Assembly: GCA_020247395.1 (NCBI GenBank)
Contig: JADCJC010000112.1
Span: 1 to 34,408, forward strand
Length of the DNA stretch: 34,408 nucleotides
Source of the DNA: Rhodocyclaceae bacterium
GTDB taxonomy: Bacteria > Pseudomonadota > Gammaproteobacteria > Burkholderiales > Usitatibacteraceae
Direction: 5' to 3'
Below the pieces are notes generated by a model. That model was not told the origin of the DNA and searched no databases. It worked only from the letters and a program-made list of their open reading frames with translations. Below, piece after piece: positions 1-7,274 of the stretch (positions are counted from its first letter, which is position 1; each line of letters starts with the position of its first letter). The position numbers and the translations under genes are program-made.

Positions 1-80
1 CACTGCCAACTTCACCCGCTCGCGACGGTTTTTATTGATCCGGCAAGCAAATATGGAAAACCATTTCAGCCATTCCCGTC

Positions 81-334
81 CCCGCGCACAACCACAAGGG
101 TTGCTCCGGACGGGGACCCATTAATTTTGTTCAGCGCGGGTGACTCCGATATTGGGCTCCCGCCTTCGCGGGAGCAGGGGAGTATGGGTTTAGTGGTTGT
201 TAATCTAACCCCGTCCCCGCCCAGGCGGGGACCCAAGTTGACCTGCCCGCGCACAACCACAAGGGTTGCTCCGGACGGGGACCCGTCAATTTTATTCAGC
301 ACAGGTGATTCCGACATTAGGCTCCCGCCTTCGC
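81..334. repeat. Two-copy 89-bp palindromic direct repeat
   Basis: Positions 81-169 and 246-334 are near-identical copies offset by exactly 165 bp. Each contains the arms GTCCCCG/CGGGGAC, the short inverted repeat AACCACAAGGGTT, and a CTCCCG...CGGGAG hairpin that is intact in the first copy only. Between them lies another GC hairpin (CCCCGCCcaGGCGGGG near 213-231). No convincing gene was found in 1-454; frames that stay open across the repeats read through the palindromes and resemble no protein I know. This is intergenic repeat DNA of the GC-rich palindromic kind common in proteobacteria. Confidence 0.8.
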
Positions 335-389
335 CGCAGCGTGGAGATTCGCCATATTTACTTGCGGATCAATAGAAGTCCCAATAGGA

Positions 390-442
390 AGAACTCGCCT
401 ATTGACGGGTATTTCAAAGCAAAAAGCCGTGGAAGTGCCCGT
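390..442 (+). repeat. Palindromic intergenic element, copy 1 (downstream of mutY)
   Basis: This 53-bp stretch aligns without gaps to 8432-8484 at 39 of 53 positions (counted by eye). It forms a hairpin with arms near ACGGGTATTTCA and TGGAAGTGCCCGT. It lies just past the stop of mutY on the minus strand, as copy 2 lies just past the stop of argB. It probably works as a 3'-end or terminator-like structure, or is a small REP-like repeat. Confidence 0.6.
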
Positions 443-454
443 GGATGCTAGAGG

Positions 455-1501
455 TTAACCAGTAAGCCGCTGAAGAATTTTCTTCACCGGCGCTGGTAGC
501 GCGGCACCGGCAATATCATCCATGTTCAGCCACATCACACCCGGCTCCGCAAGGTGATCATTGCGTTTGGCTACCGCAATTTCCATTGGATAGATGGTCA
601 GTGAGTAATGGGTAAAGCCGTGTTCCACCTCCGGCAGTGGACGAGGCCGACGGCCTTTGCTGAGCTTGACGCGATATTTCGCCTTTGTGATTGCCAACAC
701 ATCCGCTTCCACTGCAACCTCTGGCAGCGACCAAAGTCCGCCCCAGATGCCGGTTGGCGGCCGACGTTCGAGTAACACCTCGTTGGCGGAAATGAGCACC
801 AACATCTTGGTTTGCCGGTGCGGCGTGTCTTTCTTGGGGCTCTTGCCGGGCAGGTCTACGATGCGCCCTTCGTTATATGCGATACAGCCGTCGCGCAAGG
901 GGCACAACAAACAGGTGGGCGTGCCGCGGCTGCAGATGGTTGCGCCAAGATCCATCAACCCTTGAGTGTAGGCCTCAATCTGTTTGCTTGGAACCTCGCG
1001 CTCAGCAATTTCCCACATGGCGTCTTCAATTGCCTTCTTACGAATGTCCCCTTCGATGCCGAAATTGCGCGCAAACACGCGCTTTACGTTTCCATCGAGA
1101 ATGGCGAGCGGCTCCCCATACGCAAAGGCGCAGATTGCGGCAGCGGTCGAACGGCCAATGCCGGGTAGCGACCACACGTCTGTATGCGCTTTGGGGAACA
1201 CGCCGCCGAACTCTTCGACGATGGTTACAGCGGCTTTGTGAAGATTTCGCGCACGGGCGTAGTAACCGAGCCCCGCCCAATGCTGCATGACATCATCAAT
1301 CGGTGCTGAAGCGAGCGATGCAATATCCGGAAACCTCGCCATAAAGCGCACGTAGTAGCCGACGACGGCGCTGACCTGGGTCTGTTGCAACATGATTTCC
1401 GATACCCATATACGATAAGGGTCGCGAGTGTTCTGCCAAGGCAGGTTGTGGCGACCGCTTTGTTTTTGCCAGCGAATGACGTTGTCGGCGAATGAAAGCA
1501 T
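455..1501 (-). CDS. mutY: A/G-specific adenine DNA glycosylase MutY
   Basis: MutY removes adenine mispaired with 8-oxoguanine or guanine, as part of the GO base-excision repair system in the cytoplasm. The HhH-GPD catalytic domain shows the catalytic Glu in SEIMLQQTQV (about residue 35), the HhH motif LPGIGRSTAAA, and the catalytic Asp in LDGNVKRV (about residue 136). A [4Fe-4S] loop follows with Cys at about 190, 197, 200 and 206, spaced C-x6-C-x2-C-x5-C as in MutY/Nth. The C-terminal third is the Nudix-like 8-oxoG recognition domain. I chose the ATG at 1501 (348 aa) because it matches the family length and places NLPWQ about 20 residues in. An ATG at 1555 would add 18 residues. Neither start has a clear Shine-Dalgarno. 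Confidence 0.96.
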   Translation of the reverse strand: MLSFADNVIRWQKQSGRHNLPWQNTRDPYRIWVSEIMLQQTQVSAVVGYYVRFMARFPDIASLASAPIDDVMQHWAGLGYYARARNLHKAAVTIVEEFGGVFPKAHTDVWSLPGIGRSTAAAICAFAYGEPLAILDGNVKRVFARNFGIEGDIRKKAIEDAMWEIAEREVPSKQIEAYTQGLMDLGATICSRGTPTCLLCPLRDGCIAYNEGRIVDLPGKSPKKDTPHRQTKMLVLISANEVLLERRPPTGIWGGLWSLPEVAVEADVLAITKAKYRVKLSKGRRPRPLPEVEHGFTHYSLTIYPMEIAVAKRNDHLAEPGVMWLNMDDIAGAALPAPVKKILQRLTG

Positions 1502-1590
1502 GGCGGTATTTTGGCGCAGGTGCAGCGTTGTGGCTGTTCGAGGCTTTCTGATCATTGAAATTGACTATTGAAAACATAGGATCAATCTAT

Positions 1591-1619
1591 TTGACCAATA
1601 ACATCGATTGCACGATAGT
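1591..1619 (+). promoter_or_regulatory. Candidate sigma70 promoter of the rubrerythrin operon
   Basis: TTGACC (1591-1596) and GATAGT (1614-1619) are separated by exactly 17 bp and lie about 110 bp upstream of the rubrerythrin ATG. Transcription would start near 1626. This would be the only obvious promoter for the three-gene operon that follows. No OxyR-, PerR- or FNR-like palindrome was recognised around it. Confidence 0.5.
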
Positions 1620-1727
1620 TGCGCGCTGCGCGGCAAATGGATGACCTGCGTAGTTGCAGAAAATAGTTTCAACCCGTTTCAAACCCTGTCTTTACGCCGT
1701 TTTTACCTTTGTACAAAGGAGTTTCAT

Positions 1728-2147
1728 ATGAGTCTAAAAGGCACCAAAACCCATCAAAACCTGAAAGATGCATTTGCAGGCGAATCGCAAGCCAACCGTC
1801 GCTATCTCTATTTCGCGAACAAGGCTGACGTTGAAGGTCATACCGAGATCGCTTCGCTGTTCCGTAACACCGCAGAAGGCGAAACCGGCCACGCACACGG
1901 CCACCTAGACTATCTGGCTGAAGTCGGCGACCCGGCGACCGATTTGCCGATCGGCACCTCCGAGCAAAACCTGAAGTCCGCTGTTGCTGGCGAAACCCAC
2001 GAGTACACCGACATGTACCCGGGCATGGCCAAGACTGCGCGGGACGAAGGTTTCGAAGAAATCGCTGACTGGTTCGAAACCCTGGCAAAAGCAGAACGTT
2101 CACACGCGAACAAGTTTGCCAAGGCGCTTGAAGGCATCGCCGCCTAA
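1728..2147 (+). CDS. Rubrerythrin-family diiron protein (short form)
   Basis: Rubrerythrins are ferritin-like four-helix diiron proteins that usually reduce hydrogen peroxide in the cytoplasm. The 139-aa product carries the two helix-pair signatures expected of the diiron site: Glu19 in [10 protein letters not shown], Glu and His around [10 protein letters not shown] (residues 50-59), Glu89 in AGETHEY, and Glu123/His126 in AERSHANKF. The C-terminal rubredoxin domain of classical rubrerythrin is absent, so an external electron donor is needed. The ATG at 1728 has a good ribosome site (AAAGGAG, 1716-1722) and fits the known N-terminus. The gene opens a same-strand cluster with an Fe-S protein and a DUF3501 protein, and the Fe-S protein is the obvious candidate redox partner. 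That partnership is inferred. Confidence 0.93.
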   Translation: MSLKGTKTHQNLKDAFAGESQANRRYLYFANKADVEGHTEIASLFRNTAEGETGHAHGHLDYLAEVGDPATDLPIGTSEQNLKSAVAGETHEYTDMYPGMAKTARDEGFEEIADWFETLAKAERSHANKFAKALEGIAA

Positions 2148-2258
2148 GGTGTCGTTTGCTAATCGGCAGAGGCATCTTTGGGCATCACCAAAGGTGTCTT
2201 TGTCGATCCTCCATCGTCCAGTAGGTGCAGTATTTCGTTTTTCTACAGAGAGTCATAA

Positions 2259-3617
2259 ATGAGTGAACGCGAAGGCAGCCTCGAAGCCCCGACCCGACAT
2301 CCCATCGATTGGCAGAACCCCGAGTTTTATTCAGTCGAATCGGTGATGAAAGAAATGGAGCGTGTGTTCGATATTTGTCACGGTTGCCGCCGCTGTGTTT
2401 CGCTGTGTAATTCCTTCCCGGTCATGTTCGATTTGATCGATGCGAGCCCAACGCTTGAGCTCGACGGTGTGCCGAAGGAGATGTATTGGAAGGTGGTAGA
2501 CCAATGCTACCTTTGCGATGTTTGCTACCTGACCAAGTGCCCTTACGTTCCACCGCATGCGTGGAATGTCGATTTCCCGCACCTCATGTTGCGCGCGAAG
2601 GCCATCCAATTTAAACAGGGCACCGCGACTAAATTTCGCGATGTCACGCTGTCCTCAACGGATCGTAATGGAAAACTGGCGACCATCCCGGTGGTGGTGC
2701 AGTTTGTCAACGCCGCGGCGAAGATGCCAAGCATGCGCTCACTCGGTGAATCGGCAATGGGCGTGGACAGAAATGCGTGGGTGCCGGAATTCACCACCAA
2801 GAAATTTCGCTCGAACTACATACCGAGCAGAGCCTACACACCCAAAGACGGTGCCAAAACCAAAGGCAAGGTTGCGATCTTCTCGACGTGTTACGTGAAC
2901 TATAACGAGCCGGGCATGGGCCATGATTTGCTGAAAGTGCTAGATCACAACGAGGTTCCATATGTGGTGGTTGAAAAGGAAGCGTGCTGCGGAATGCCAA
3001 AGCTTGAGCTGGGTGATATTGATTCTGTCATTGCGCTTGCCCGCAAGAATCTGCCGGTATTGGCCAAACTTGCCCGCGACGGGTACACGATCGTTACTCC
3101 CATTCCATCATGCACGCTGATGTTCAAACAAGAGCTTCCGCTGTTGCTGCCCAATGATGCCGATGCGCAAGCGGTTAAAGCGGCGATGATGGACCCGTTT
3201 GAATACCTGATTGGCCGCAACAAAGACGGGCTGTTGAAAACACAATTCTCACAACCGCTGGGACGTATCTCGTATCACATCCCCTGCCATTCGAGGGTGC
3301 AAAACGTCGGCCAGAAAACGCGCGAGATGCTGGAGCTAATTCCCGACACCAAAGTCACCACCGTGGAGCGTTGCTCTGGACACGCCGGGACCTGGGGCGT
3401 AAAGAAAGAATTCCATGCCATGTCGTTGAAGATCGGTAAACCCGTCTTTAAACAAATGTCGGACGCCGCCCCCGACTACATCTCGTCGGATTGCCAGCTC
3501 GCAGGCCACCACATCGAACAAGGTATAGGCCTGCTAAAGAAAGACCGGCCCGCCACCACAACCCAACTTGCGCACCCGCTTACCCTGGTACGCAAAGCCT
3601 ACGGATTACCGGAGTAA
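2259..3617 (+). CDS. GlpC/HdrD-like Fe-S protein with two 4Fe-4S motifs and CCG domains
   Basis: The 452-aa cytoplasmic or membrane-peripheral protein resembles GlpC, GlcF and heterodisulfide reductase subunits. Near residues 40-52 there is a 4Fe-4S motif (CHGCRRCVSLC), and near 88-99 a second one (CYLCDVCYLTKCP). Two cysteine-rich CCG-type domains follow. The first has CCGMPKLELGD and a downstream PSC. The second has HIPCHS, a CSG variant in place of CCG, and SDCQLAGHH. Such proteins pass electrons between flavin, quinone or thiol partners. The ATG at 2259 follows a 111-bp gap after the rubrerythrin gene. The next gene starts four bases after this stop, so the two are almost certainly co-transcribed. 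The substrate is unknown; it is not a typical glycolate oxidase subunit because no glcD/glcE homologue is nearby. Confidence 0.85.
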   Translation: MSEREGSLEAPTRHPIDWQNPEFYSVESVMKEMERVFDICHGCRRCVSLCNSFPVMFDLIDASPTLELDGVPKEMYWKVVDQCYLCDVCYLTKCPYVPPHAWNVDFPHLMLRAKAIQFKQGTATKFRDVTLSSTDRNGKLATIPVVVQFVNAAAKMPSMRSLGESAMGVDRNAWVPEFTTKKFRSNYIPSRAYTPKDGAKTKGKVAIFSTCYVNYNEPGMGHDLLKVLDHNEVPYVVVEKEACCGMPKLELGDIDSVIALARKNLPVLAKLARDGYTIVTPIPSCTLMFKQELPLLLPNDADAQAVKAAMMDPFEYLIGRNKDGLLKTQFSQPLGRISYHIPCHSRVQNVGQKTREMLELIPDTKVTTVERCSGHAGTWGVKKEFHAMSLKIGKPVFKQMSDAAPDYISSDCQLAGHHIEQGIGLLKKDRPATTTQLAHPLTLVRKAYGLPE

Positions 3618-3621
3618 CGTA

Positions 3622-4227
3622 ATGAATAACCAAGCGATAACCAACATGAACAAAATCACCCGTGATTCTCTAATGACCCTTGAAGCCTATGCCAAGGCCC
3701 GTCCTGAATTTCGTACCAAGGCGATTGCACACAAGAAGCTGCGCACCGTGCATATTGGCGACCACGTCACCCTTTTCTTTGAAGACGAGCTCACCTGCCG
3801 TTATCAGATTCAGGAAATGCTTCGCATCGAGAAGACTTTTGAAGAGCAGGGCATCTTGGATGAACTCGAAGCCTATAACCCCTTGATTCCCGGTGGCCGT
3901 GATTTTCGTGCGACGATGATGATTGAGTATGGTGACGAGGCCGAGCGCCGCATCGCGCTGACGAAGTTTAAGGGCATCGAGCGCAAGACGTGGGTGCAGG
4001 TCGAAGGTGCTAAAAAAGTCTATGCGATCGCTGATGAAGATTTAGAACGCGAGAACGAGACCAAGACATCAGCAGTCCACTTCATGCGCTTCCCGCTGAC
4101 TGAAGAAATGGCTGCCGCACTCAAGTACGGCGTCACCTTGCAAATGGGGGTTGATCACCCGCAGTACACGGCAGCGGTAGATGTGAATGCCGAAACGCGC
4201 AATGCCTTGGTGAAAGACCTGAAATAG
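3622..4227 (+). CDS. DUF3501 family protein
   Basis: The 201-aa soluble protein matches what I know of DUF3501, a family of unassigned function found beside rubrerythrin and GlpC-like Fe-S genes in proteobacteria. It has no membrane segment, signal peptide or cysteine cluster, so it is unlikely to hold an Fe-S centre. Recognisable stretches are HKKLRTVHIGDHVTLFFED, the Arg/Glu-rich helix around YQIQEMLRIEK, and NPLIPGGRDFRATMMIEY. The ATG at 3622 is chosen because GGAG lies 7 bp upstream, overlapping the end of the Fe-S gene. An ATG at 3646 is an alternative start. A chaperone or assembly role for the Fe-S protein or the diiron enzyme is possible but only inferred from context. Confidence 0.85.
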   Translation: MNNQAITNMNKITRDSLMTLEAYAKARPEFRTKAIAHKKLRTVHIGDHVTLFFEDELTCRYQIQEMLRIEKTFEEQGILDELEAYNPLIPGGRDFRATMMIEYGDEAERRIALTKFKGIERKTWVQVEGAKKVYAIADEDLERENETKTSAVHFMRFPLTEEMAAALKYGVTLQMGVDHPQYTAAVDVNAETRNALVKDLK

Positions 4228-4554
4228 ATTTCAAGGACTTAGCGCAACCCGCCGAGGGAACATCCTAAATCGTTGCACCGAGTACTTTGGAAGCAAAACG
4301 ACTGTTTTGCGGCAACGATATGCTTCCGAGCACACGCCCCCAGTGGGGCGCTTTGTTTGGAGCGGGTGAAGGGAATGTGATGTTTCGGCTTTGGGCCAAA
4401 ACATCATCGCTGCTCGACCGTTTGCGGCATGAACCGTAAAGGTGCCACAAACGTCCAACCGAAGTCCGCTGGACTTCGATTAGTCGAACCCGCCGAGGGT
4501 GCTCATCCCTCCACACCGCCCAATGCAAAAACGCCCCCAGTGGGGCGCTTTGTT
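4228..4554. repeat. Gene-free repeat region with a duplicated tRNA-Gly 3' end
   Basis: No gene was found here. A 43-bp segment at 4334-4376 is an exact copy of 4531-4573, which covers the tRNA-Gly terminator hairpin and the last 19 bases of the tRNA including CCA. The short sequence AACCCGCCGAGGG recurs at 4246 and 4487. Hairpins are seen at 4269-4319 (outer arms ATCGTTGC/GCAACGAT, inner arms GCAAAAC/GTTTTGC) and at 4461-4477 (GAAGTCC/GGACTTC). The first may end the DUF3501 operon, although it lacks a T-run. Confidence 0.8.
4527..4547 (-). terminator. Terminator of tRNA-Gly
   Basis: Read on the minus strand just after the tRNA, CGCCCC-ACT-GGGGCG forms a tight hairpin followed by TTTTT. The duplicated copy at 4335-4350 keeps the hairpin but has lost the T-run, so it is probably inactive. 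Confidence 0.75.
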
Positions 4555-4628
4555 TGGAGCGGGTGAAGGGAATCGAACCCTCGTATGCAGCTTGGGAAGC
4601 TGCCGTTCTACCATTGAACTACACCCGC
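4555..4628 (-). tRNA. tRNA-Gly, anticodon CCC, CCA encoded
   Basis: On the minus strand the gene begins GCGGGTGTAG and ends CACCCGCTCCA, giving a seven-pair acceptor stem, discriminator T and an encoded CCA. The anticodon arm is GCAGC-TTCCCAA-GCTGC, which places CCC at 34-36. The T arm contains GGTTCGATT. Total length with CCA is 74 bases. It decodes GGG. Confidence 0.97.
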
Positions 4629-4688
4629 TTTGATGGCGTTGATTCTAACGATTTCTCGGCCAGCGTGGGAATCGCCCCATCACACTGA

Positions 4689-5612
4689 TCAACGCCGCAG
4701 TATCGCCTGATATGCGCCACTGGACAGGAACACTCCGACAGTCACCGCAGCGATACCAAAGTAGTCCGAGGGTGCGGGTACTTCGCCCAACAGCGGAATG
4801 GCGGCGAGCATTGCAAGTACCGGCACAAGAGAAGCGAAACTCGACCCAAGTGAGGCACCCAAGATACTTACGGCTTTGGCGTAGGCGAAGAGTGAAACAA
4901 TCGAGACGAAGATGCCCTGATAGATTGTCTGAACGGCAATAACACCCCATGACGCCTCCGCGATGCGATGAGGCAAGAAGAACGCGTAGACGGGAAGGTA
5001 CCATACGGCGGACACGACCGAGACAATCGCCGCAGCGTGCAGTGGGGTGAGCCCCTTGCTGCTCGCGCTGCGCATGGCAACGGTGAAGCTTGCCCAGCAT
5101 AATGCAGCCGTCAGAAACAGCAGGTGGCCACGCCAGTAGCCCGACAAAAAATCCGTCAGCCCAGCACCGACAAAGATGACGATGCCAACCGGGATCATCA
5201 GCAGGCCGATACGTCGAACGCCGTCGATCTTTTCATGCAGGAAGACCATCGCGAGCAGCGCGACCCAGAGCGGCATGGTGCCCGGCACGAGCGCGCCCGC
5301 ATGTGCGGCGGGTGCGAACTGCAGCGCACCGGAGGCAATGAGTACGTAGGGAACGCCCGCGCCAAAACAAATTACACCCAGCAACGGCAAACCAACTCGC
5401 CTAATGGCGAAGCCTTGCCGAAGAACGATTGGCAGAAGCAGCAACCCCGCGCAGGCGAAGCGCAGTGCCGTGATGTCGTAGGGCGAAAGCGACGTAGTGA
5501 CGCCATAGCGCGTGAGTAATATCCAGCCCACCCAAATGGAAATTGCAAACAAACCCCAAATAGCGCCTGAAATGTATGATGAACGTGCTGCCGCGCTAGT
5601 TGTCGATAACAT
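4689..5612 (-). CDS. DMT-superfamily EamA-type transporter
   Basis: The 307-aa integral inner-membrane protein has about ten hydrophobic helices arranged as two EamA repeats, the usual size and build of drug/metabolite exporters (RhaT/EamA/YdcZ group). Recognisable features are the N-terminal WGLFAISIWVGWILLTRYG, the PYDITALRFACAGLLLLP stretch at the end of helix 2, and the second-repeat segment LFLTAALCWASFTVAMR. Substrates of this family cannot be predicted from sequence. The ATG at 5612 has no strong ribosome site. It is a single gene, converging on nothing and divergent from the repeat and nudB to its right. Confidence 0.9.
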   Translation of the reverse strand: MLSTTSAAARSSYISGAIWGLFAISIWVGWILLTRYGVTTSLSPYDITALRFACAGLLLLPIVLRQGFAIRRVGLPLLGVICFGAGVPYVLIASGALQFAPAAHAGALVPGTMPLWVALLAMVFLHEKIDGVRRIGLLMIPVGIVIFVGAGLTDFLSGYWRGHLLFLTAALCWASFTVAMRSASSKGLTPLHAAAIVSVVSAVWYLPVYAFFLPHRIAEASWGVIAVQTIYQGIFVSIVSLFAYAKAVSILGASLGSSFASLVPVLAMLAAIPLLGEVPAPSDYFGIAAVTVGVFLSSGAYQAILRR

Positions 5613-5673
5613 TTACGAGGTGTGCCTGCGCTTGGCACGGCGACTGAAGCAAAATAGCAGTCTAGCCTGAATA

Positions 5674-5902
5674 TTTCATGGGTCGCCCGCTGCGTCGAAG
5701 GAGGTTTCGCCTGAACGATTGGCAAACCAATTTGGATCGCTCCTATTTTGCAGTAGATGCGAGCTGCACGTTCGCTCTCGGGCGATTGGACGGCGGTTTT
5801 TTACCTTCCTCCCGCAGCATAGCCTGCTATGCTTTGGTCGGTCAGGCGAAAAATCACTCGTCCACTCACCCGCTTTCGAACGCGCCCCATGAAATGTTCA
5901 GG
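5674..5902 (+). repeat. 225-bp structured dispersed repeat, copy A
   Basis: From TTCATGGGTCGCCC to GCGCCCCATGAAATG this gap sequence matches, in reverse orientation, 19957-20187 at roughly 70 percent by eye. It contains a perfect 10-bp inverted repeat, TTTCGCCTGA (5705-5714) and TCAGGCGAAA (5842-5851), and a central palindrome AGCATAGC-CT-GCTATGCT that is mostly conserved in copy B. It fills most of the gap between the exporter and nudB (5613-5956), where no gene was found. A frame happens to stay open through it into nudB, but that extension matches no NudB protein. Confidence 0.75.
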
Positions 5903-5956
5903 CAAGCAGCGCAGCCACGCGTATTCCGTCATGACGCTTTTGAATTGAATCCAACA

Positions 5957-6424
5957 ATGCCCACAATGCCTACACCGCCAAGCAGGCCGTACAAGATCCC
6001 GCGTTCCACCCTGATCGTGATCTACAACGAGCGGATGGAGGTATTGTTGATTGAGCGAGCTGATCGTCCCGGATATTGGCAAAGTGTGACGGGGAGCCAA
6101 GATGAAGGTGAGTCTTTGCTTGAGACCGCCACACGTGAAGTGCTGGAAGAGACCGGTATTGAGGTTAGCCGTCATGCCTTGACTGACTGGCAGGTTGAGA
6201 ATGTGTATGAAATCTATCCGATTTGGCGGCATCGTTATGCGCCGGGGGTCACGCACAATACGGAACACGTGTTTGGGCTGCGCGTGCAGGGCCGCGTTGC
6301 GGTTAGCTTGAGTGCTCACGAGCACCTTCAGTACGTTTGGCTGCCGGTTGAGCAGGCCGCGCCGCTTTGTTTTTCGCCGACCAACCGTGATGCAATTTTG
6401 TCGCTGACTGGGCGTGGCAAATAA
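5957..6424 (+). CDS. nudB: Dihydroneopterin triphosphate diphosphatase (Nudix)
   Basis: NudB removes pyrophosphate from 7,8-dihydroneopterin triphosphate, an early step of folate synthesis in the cytoplasm. The protein has a full Nudix box G-x5-E-x7-REVLEETGI, preceded by the NudB-like LLIERADRPGYWQSVTGS, and C-terminal EHLQYVWLPVEQA. Its length is 155 aa from the ATG at 5957, close to the 150 aa of E. coli NudB. A second in-frame ATG at 5966 is equally possible, and neither has a strong ribosome site. The reading frame stays open far upstream through the dispersed repeat, but that part is unlike any NudB N-terminus. The gene lies just upstream of the ybhP-clsB pair. Confidence 0.92.
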   Translation: MPTMPTPPSRPYKIPRSTLIVIYNERMEVLLIERADRPGYWQSVTGSQDEGESLLETATREVLEETGIEVSRHALTDWQVENVYEIYPIWRHRYAPGVTHNTEHVFGLRVQGRVAVSLSAHEHLQYVWLPVEQAAPLCFSPTNRDAILSLTGRGK

Positions 6425-6485
6425 GTGAGAATAAGTTTGTGAGGACGCGTTTTCTTATCGCGGAAGATCTTAGGGCGGCAGAAAA

Positions 6486-7274
6486 TTGAACGCTATGTCG
6501 AACAAATCAACGATCACCATTGCGACCTACAACATCCATAAAGGATTATCGCCGCTTAATCGCAAGTTGATCATACACGACGTTCGGAAAAACTTGAATG
6601 CGCACGATGCGGACATCGTGCTGCTTCAGGAAGTGCAGGGTGCCCACACCGCGAACGCGAGACGATTTGCCGATTGGCCGAACGTGCCGCAGCATGAACA
6701 TATCGCCAACGGGCGCTACACAGATATTGTTTATGCGGCAAATGCACGGCACCGTATGGGAGACCACGGTAATGCAATCCTGTCATCATTTTCCATCGCT
6801 CACTCAGTAAATCACGATGTGTCACACCACCGCTTTGAGTCGCGCGGGCATCTTTTTGCAAGTATCAACGTGCCGGCGCTCGCCAAGCCGCTAACCTGCG
6901 TGTGCGTTCATCTGGGGCTGTTCCATCGAAGTCGCTTGATGCAGGTCGAACGATTGATTGATCTCATCAGCGAGGTTGCCCCGGCGGACTCGCCACTGGT
7001 GATTGCGGGTGACTTCAACGATTGGCGAGCGGGGCACAGCCGGATCAGCGCCAAACTCGCCGATCGTCTCGGCGTGGTGGAGGCGTTCGAGTCGTCGCAT
7101 GGCAAACTCGCTCGTACCTACCCGGCAATGATGCCGATCCTTACACTCGATCGCATCTACATTCGCGGTATGAAAATCGAGGCTGCTCACCGCCTCCACG
7201 GTGAGGTGAAGGGAACACGTTGGCGGCGCATGTCAGACCATCTCGGGTTGGCGGTGACCCTGCGCGCCAAATGA
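6486..7274 (+). CDS. ybhP: Endonuclease/exonuclease/phosphatase-family protein, YbhP-like
   Basis: The protein belongs to the metal-dependent EEP fold. Landmarks in order are TYNIHKGL at the N-terminus, LLQEVQG (metal-binding Glu), GDFNDW (catalytic Asp and Asn) and the terminal SDHLGLAV (catalytic His). At 262 aa it matches YbhP of E. coli, which is encoded directly before clsB; the same order here supports the assignment. The physiological substrate is unknown, and a phosphodiesterase or phospholipid-related role is inferred from the pairing. A TTG at 6486 lies about 8 bp after AGGGCGG and gives MNAMSNKS. The ATG at 6495 is the alternative start. The stop overlaps the start of clsB in ATGA, indicating translational coupling. 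Confidence 0.88.
   Translation: MNAMSNKSTITIATYNIHKGLSPLNRKLIIHDVRKNLNAHDADIVLLQEVQGAHTANARRFADWPNVPQHEHIANGRYTDIVYAANARHRMGDHGNAILSSFSIAHSVNHDVSHHRFESRGHLFASINVPALAKPLTCVCVHLGLFHRSRLMQVERLIDLISEVAPADSPLVIAGDFNDWRAGHSRISAKLADRLGVVEAFESSHGKLARTYPAMMPILTLDRIYIRGMKIEAAHRLHGEVKGTRWRRMSDHLGLAVTLRAK

Noticed and set aside
81-334. CRISPR-like repeats
   Set aside because: Only two copies 89 bp long, 165 bp apart, with palindromic content and no spacers of even size.
66-451. Short coding frames across the palindromic repeats
   Set aside because: They are open because of repeated GC-rich sequence, have no ribosome site and resemble no protein I know.
5678-5956. N-terminal extension of NudB through the dispersed repeat
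   Set aside because: The sequence is part of a repeat found elsewhere without nudB, and the extension matches no NudB.
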